Source of the DNA: Phytopseudomonas dryadis
GTDB taxonomy: Bacteria > Pseudomonadota > Gammaproteobacteria > Pseudomonadales > Pseudomonadaceae
Direction of reading: 5' to 3'
Assembly: GCF_004327355.1 (NCBI RefSeq)
Contig: NZ_QJUM01000031.1
Location: 1-64,000, forward strand
DNA: 64,000 nucleotides
The position numbers and the translations under genes were made by a program. Numbering within the stretch: position 1 is the first letter of the stretch; each line of letters begins with the position of its first letter. Under the pieces are notes generated by a model that was given only the letters and a program-made list of their open reading frames with translations, had not been told where the DNA came from and did not search any database. Below are positions 61,625-64,000 of this stretch, piece after piece.

Positions 61625-64000
61625 GTGTTTGCAAAACTGCTGATCGCCAACCGTGGCGCCATCGCCTGCCGCATATTGCGTACCCTGCGCCTGCTCGACG
61701 TGAAAGGCGTCGCCGTCTACTCCGAAGCGGACGTGGCCAGCCTGCATATCCAGCAGGCCGACGAAGCCGTGTCCCTCGGCGACGGCCCCGCCGCGCAGAC
61801 CTACCTGGTGGTGGACAAGATTCTCGCCGCGGCCAGGGCCAGCGGCGCCCAGGCCATCCACCCCGGCTACGGCTTCCTCTCCGAGAACGCCGCCTTCGCC
61901 GAAGCCTGCGAAGCGGCCGGCCTCGCTTTCGTCGGCCCGACGCCCGAGCAGTTGCGCGTGTTCGGCCTCAAGCACACCGCCCGCGCCCTGGCCAAGAACC
62001 ACGGCGTGCCGATGCTGGAAGGCACCGAGTTGCTGGAAAACCTCGAGGCAGCGCTGGTCGCTGGCGAGCAGGTCGGCTACCCGGTGATGCTCAAGAGCAC
62101 CGCCGGTGGCGGTGGCATCGGCATGCGCGTATGCCGCGGCGCCGAAGAACTCTCCGAGGCCTTCGAGGCGGTCAGGCGCCTGGGGCAGAACAACTTCAGC
62201 GACAGCGGCGTATTCATCGAGAAATACATCCAGCGCGCCCGCCATCTGGAAGTGCAGGTATTCGGCGACGGCCAGGGCGAGGTGATTGCCCTCGGCGTGC
62301 GCGACTGCTCGGTGCAGCGGCGCAACCAGAAGGTGCTGGAAGAAACCCCGGCGCCCAACCTGCCGGCGGGCATGGCCGACGAACTCTGCGCCGCGGCGAT
62401 CAAGCTGGCCAAGGCGGTCAGCTACCGCAGCGCCGGCACCGTCGAATTCGTCTACGACAGCATCGCGGAGCGCTTCTACTTCCTCGAAGTGAACACCCGC
62501 CTGCAGGTCGAGCACGGCGTCACCGAACAGGTGTGGGGCGTCGACCTGGTGCGCTGGATGATCGAACTGGCGGCCGGCGAGCTGCCGCCGCTGGCCGAAC
62601 TGGCGCAGGCTCTGCGGCCCTGCGGCCATGCCATCCAGGCGCGCCTGTATGCCGAAGATCCGGGCCGCGACTTCCAGCCCAGCCCCGGCCTGCTCACCGC
62701 CGTGGATTTTCCGACGGCCGATGGCAAGACCCTGCGCATCGATACCTGGGTCGAGGCCGGCTGCGAGATCCCGCCCTACTTCGACCCGATGATCGCCAAG
62801 CTGATCACCTGGGCGCCGACGCGCGAGCAAGCCGGCGCCGCGCTGGATCAGGCGCTGGCCGACACGCAGCTGTACGGCGTGGAATGCAACCGCGACTACC
62901 TGCGGCAGATCCTGGCGGATGCGCCCTTCGCCAGCGGCTCGCCGTGGACGCGCTGCCTGGACGATCTGGTCTACCAGGCCACCACCTTCGAGGTGCTGTC
63001 CGCCGGCACCCAGACCACCGTGCAGGACTACCCCGGCCGTCTCGGCTACTGGGCCGTCGGCGTACCGCCGTCCGGGCCGATGGACGACCGCGCCCTGCGC
63101 CTGGGCAACCGCCTGCTCGGCAACGAAGAAGGTGCCGCCGGCCTGGAAATCACCATGAGCGGCCCGCTGCTGCGCTTCAATGCCGATGCGCTGATCGCCG
63201 TCACCGGCGCCGCCATCCCGGTGACCCTGGACGGCGCCGAACAGCCGATGAACACCACGCTGCTGGTCAGGGCCGGCAGCGCCCTGGCCCTCGGCACCAT
63301 CGCCAACGCCGGGGCGCGCAGCTACCTGTGCCTGCGCGGCGGCCTGCAGGTGCCCGACTACCTCGGCTCGAAAAGCACCTTCACCCTCGGCCAGTTCGGT
63401 GGCCATGCCGGCCGCGCCCTGCGCGCCGGCGACGTGCTGCACCTTGCACCTCTCGGCAATGCGCAAGCCGGCGCGCAACTGCCCGTCGAGCTTTGCACCG
63501 ACCTGCCTGCCGTGCGTGAAATCCGCGTGATCTACGGTCCCCATGGCGCGCCGGAATACTTCACCCCGGCCTATATCGACACCTTCTTCGCCACCGCCTG
63601 GGAAGTGCACTTCAACTCCAGCCGCACCGGTGTACGCCTGATCGGGCCGAAGCCGGAATGGGTGCGCGACAGCGGCGGCGAGGCCGGCCTGCACCCGTCC
63701 AACATCCACGACAACCCCTATGCGGTCGGCGCCGTGGATTTCACCGGCGACATGCCGGTGATCCTCGGCCCGGACGGCCCCAGCCTTGGTGGTTTCGTCT
63801 GCCCGGTGACCATCATCGAAGCCGATCTCTGGCAGCTCGGCCAGCTCAAGGCCGGCGACAAGGTACGCTTCGTACCTGTGGATATCGCCACGGCGCGGGA
63901 ACTGGCGAAAGCAACCAACCTCGAGTGCGCCGACCTCTGTAGGAGCTGGCTTGCCGGCGATCAACTGCCTCCTCTGATCGCTGGCAAGCCAGCTCCTACA
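61625..64000 (+). CDS. Guanidine/urea carboxylase, biotin-dependent (5' part, runs off the window)
   Basis: 792 codons are open from the GTG at 61625 (family start MFxKLLIANRGAIACRILRT) to the window end; the full family length is about 1200. Biotin carboxylase domain about 1-450 (HPGYGFLSENAAFAEACEAA, KSTAGGGGIGMR, FLEVNTRLQVEHGVTEQVWG). The KipA/AHS2-like domain follows, from about 460 (TTVQDYPGRLGYWAVGVPPS) to about 765 (PVTIIEADLWQLGQLKAGDK). The AHS1 and biotin-carrier domains would lie beyond the window. With the riboswitch and cgdAB, it most likely carboxylates guanidine. The last 21 codons are encoded by a REP-type palindrome. Confidence 0.92.
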   Translation, partial: MFAKLLIANRGAIACRILRTLRLLDVKGVAVYSEADVASLHIQQADEAVSLGDGPAAQTYLVVDKILAAARASGAQAIHPGYGFLSENAAFAEACEAAGLAFVGPTPEQLRVFGLKHTARALAKNHGVPMLEGTELLENLEAALVAGEQVGYPVMLKSTAGGGGIGMRVCRGAEELSEAFEAVRRLGQNNFSDSGVFIEKYIQRARHLEVQVFGDGQGEVIALGVRDCSVQRRNQKVLEETPAPNLPAGMADELCAAAIKLAKAVSYRSAGTVEFVYDSIAERFYFLEVNTRLQVEHGVTEQVWGVDLVRWMIELAAGELPPLAELAQALRPCGHAIQARLYAEDPGRDFQPSPGLLTAVDFPTADGKTLRIDTWVEAGCEIPPYFDPMIAKLITWAPTREQAGAALDQALADTQLYGVECNRDYLRQILADAPFASGSPWTRCLDDLVYQATTFEVLSAGTQTTVQDYPGRLGYWAVGVPPSGPMDDRALRLGNRLLGNEEGAAGLEITMSGPLLRFNADALIAVTGAAIPVTLDGAEQPMNTTLLVRAGSALALGTIANAGARSYLCLRGGLQVPDYLGSKSTFTLGQFGGHAGRALRAGDVLHLAPLGNAQAGAQLPVELCTDLPAVREIRVIYGPHGAPEYFTPAYIDTFFATAWEVHFNSSRTGVRLIGPKPEWVRDSGGEAGLHPSNIHDNPYAVGAVDFTGDMPVILGPDGPSLGGFVCPVTIIEADLWQLGQLKAGDKVRFVPVDIATARELAKATNLECADLCRSWLAGDQLPPLIAGKPAPT
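63938..64000. repeat. REP-type palindrome inside the carboxylase frame
   Basis: Arms of 23 bp (63938-63960 and 63978-64000) pair with one mismatch; they begin TGTAGGAGCTGGCTTGCC and end GGCAAGCCAGCTCCTACA. This is a very common Pseudomonas intergenic palindrome type, but here the carboxylase reading frame stays open across it. The window ends at its last base. Confidence 0.9.

Noticed and set aside
61553..63964. 803-codon open frame opposite the carboxylase gene
   Set aside because: The plus-strand frame encodes unmistakable biotin carboxylase and AHS2 domains. The antisense frame arises from codon bias and ends in the REP palindrome.
61625..64000. Urea amidolyase-type urea carboxylase for urea use
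   Set aside because: Sequence alone cannot separate urea from guanidine carboxylase in the part present, but the guanidine riboswitch and the DUF1989 pair argue for guanidine as the physiological substrate.

Overview
The window is chromosomal DNA of high G+C content from a gammaproteobacterium, almost certainly a Pseudomonas. Evidence is the algU-mucA-mucB-mucD cluster, the lepA-lepB-DUF4845-rnc-era-recO-pdxJ cluster, the tctDE/opdH/tctCBA block, and several families of Pseudomonas-type palindromic intergenic repeats. Gene order from pdxJ (about 14 kb) to the crotonase pair (about 41 kb) follows the order I recall for P. aeruginosa, but mucC is missing. Species cannot be fixed from the sequence alone.

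Layout. 0-3.3 kb: a 116-bp tandem repeat, then glpR-glpD (glycerol-3-phosphate catabolism). 3.3-10.3 kb: an exported alpha/beta hydrolase, metR, a PuuP-like permease, a nitrilase-superfamily amidohydrolase with a divergent LuxR regulator, a glutathione transferase and a chagasin-type protease-inhibitor lipoprotein. 10.3-10.6 kb: a 266-bp inverted-repeat element with nested hairpins. 10.7-13.1 kb: cmoA-cmoB followed by heptanucleotide and 158-bp repeats. 13-14.4 kb: a DUF1127 gene divergent from a LysR regulator. 14.4-25 kb, minus strand: vitamin B6, DNA repair, ribosome and RNA processing, protein export and the AlgU envelope-stress system. 25-29.4 kb: nadB, the sdhE-ygfX pair, ygfZ and an HDOD protein. 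29.7-37.4 kb: a tricarboxylate uptake locus (sensor/regulator, porin, three-part transporter, AbrB-like membrane protein). 37.5-41.3 kb: a lipoprotein, ung and two crotonase-family enzymes.

41.3-55.9 kb, minus strand, is a nine-gene operon for acetylated cellulose of the Wss type. It runs wssA (BcsR-like segment fused to a BcsQ ATPase), wssB/bcsA (synthase with PilZ), wssC/bcsB, wssD/bcsZ, wssE/bcsC, then wssF-G-H-I, the alginate-like O-acetylation module. Most junctions overlap by ATGA or more. Four FleQ-type half-sites lie just upstream.

57.2-64 kb is a guanidine-catabolism operon. A textbook guanidine-I (ykkC) riboswitch leads an ABC importer (three genes), two DUF1989 proteins (carboxyguanidine deiminase subunits) and a biotin-dependent guanidine/urea carboxylase. 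The carboxylase runs off the window end, and its reading frame passes through a REP-type palindrome at the very edge.
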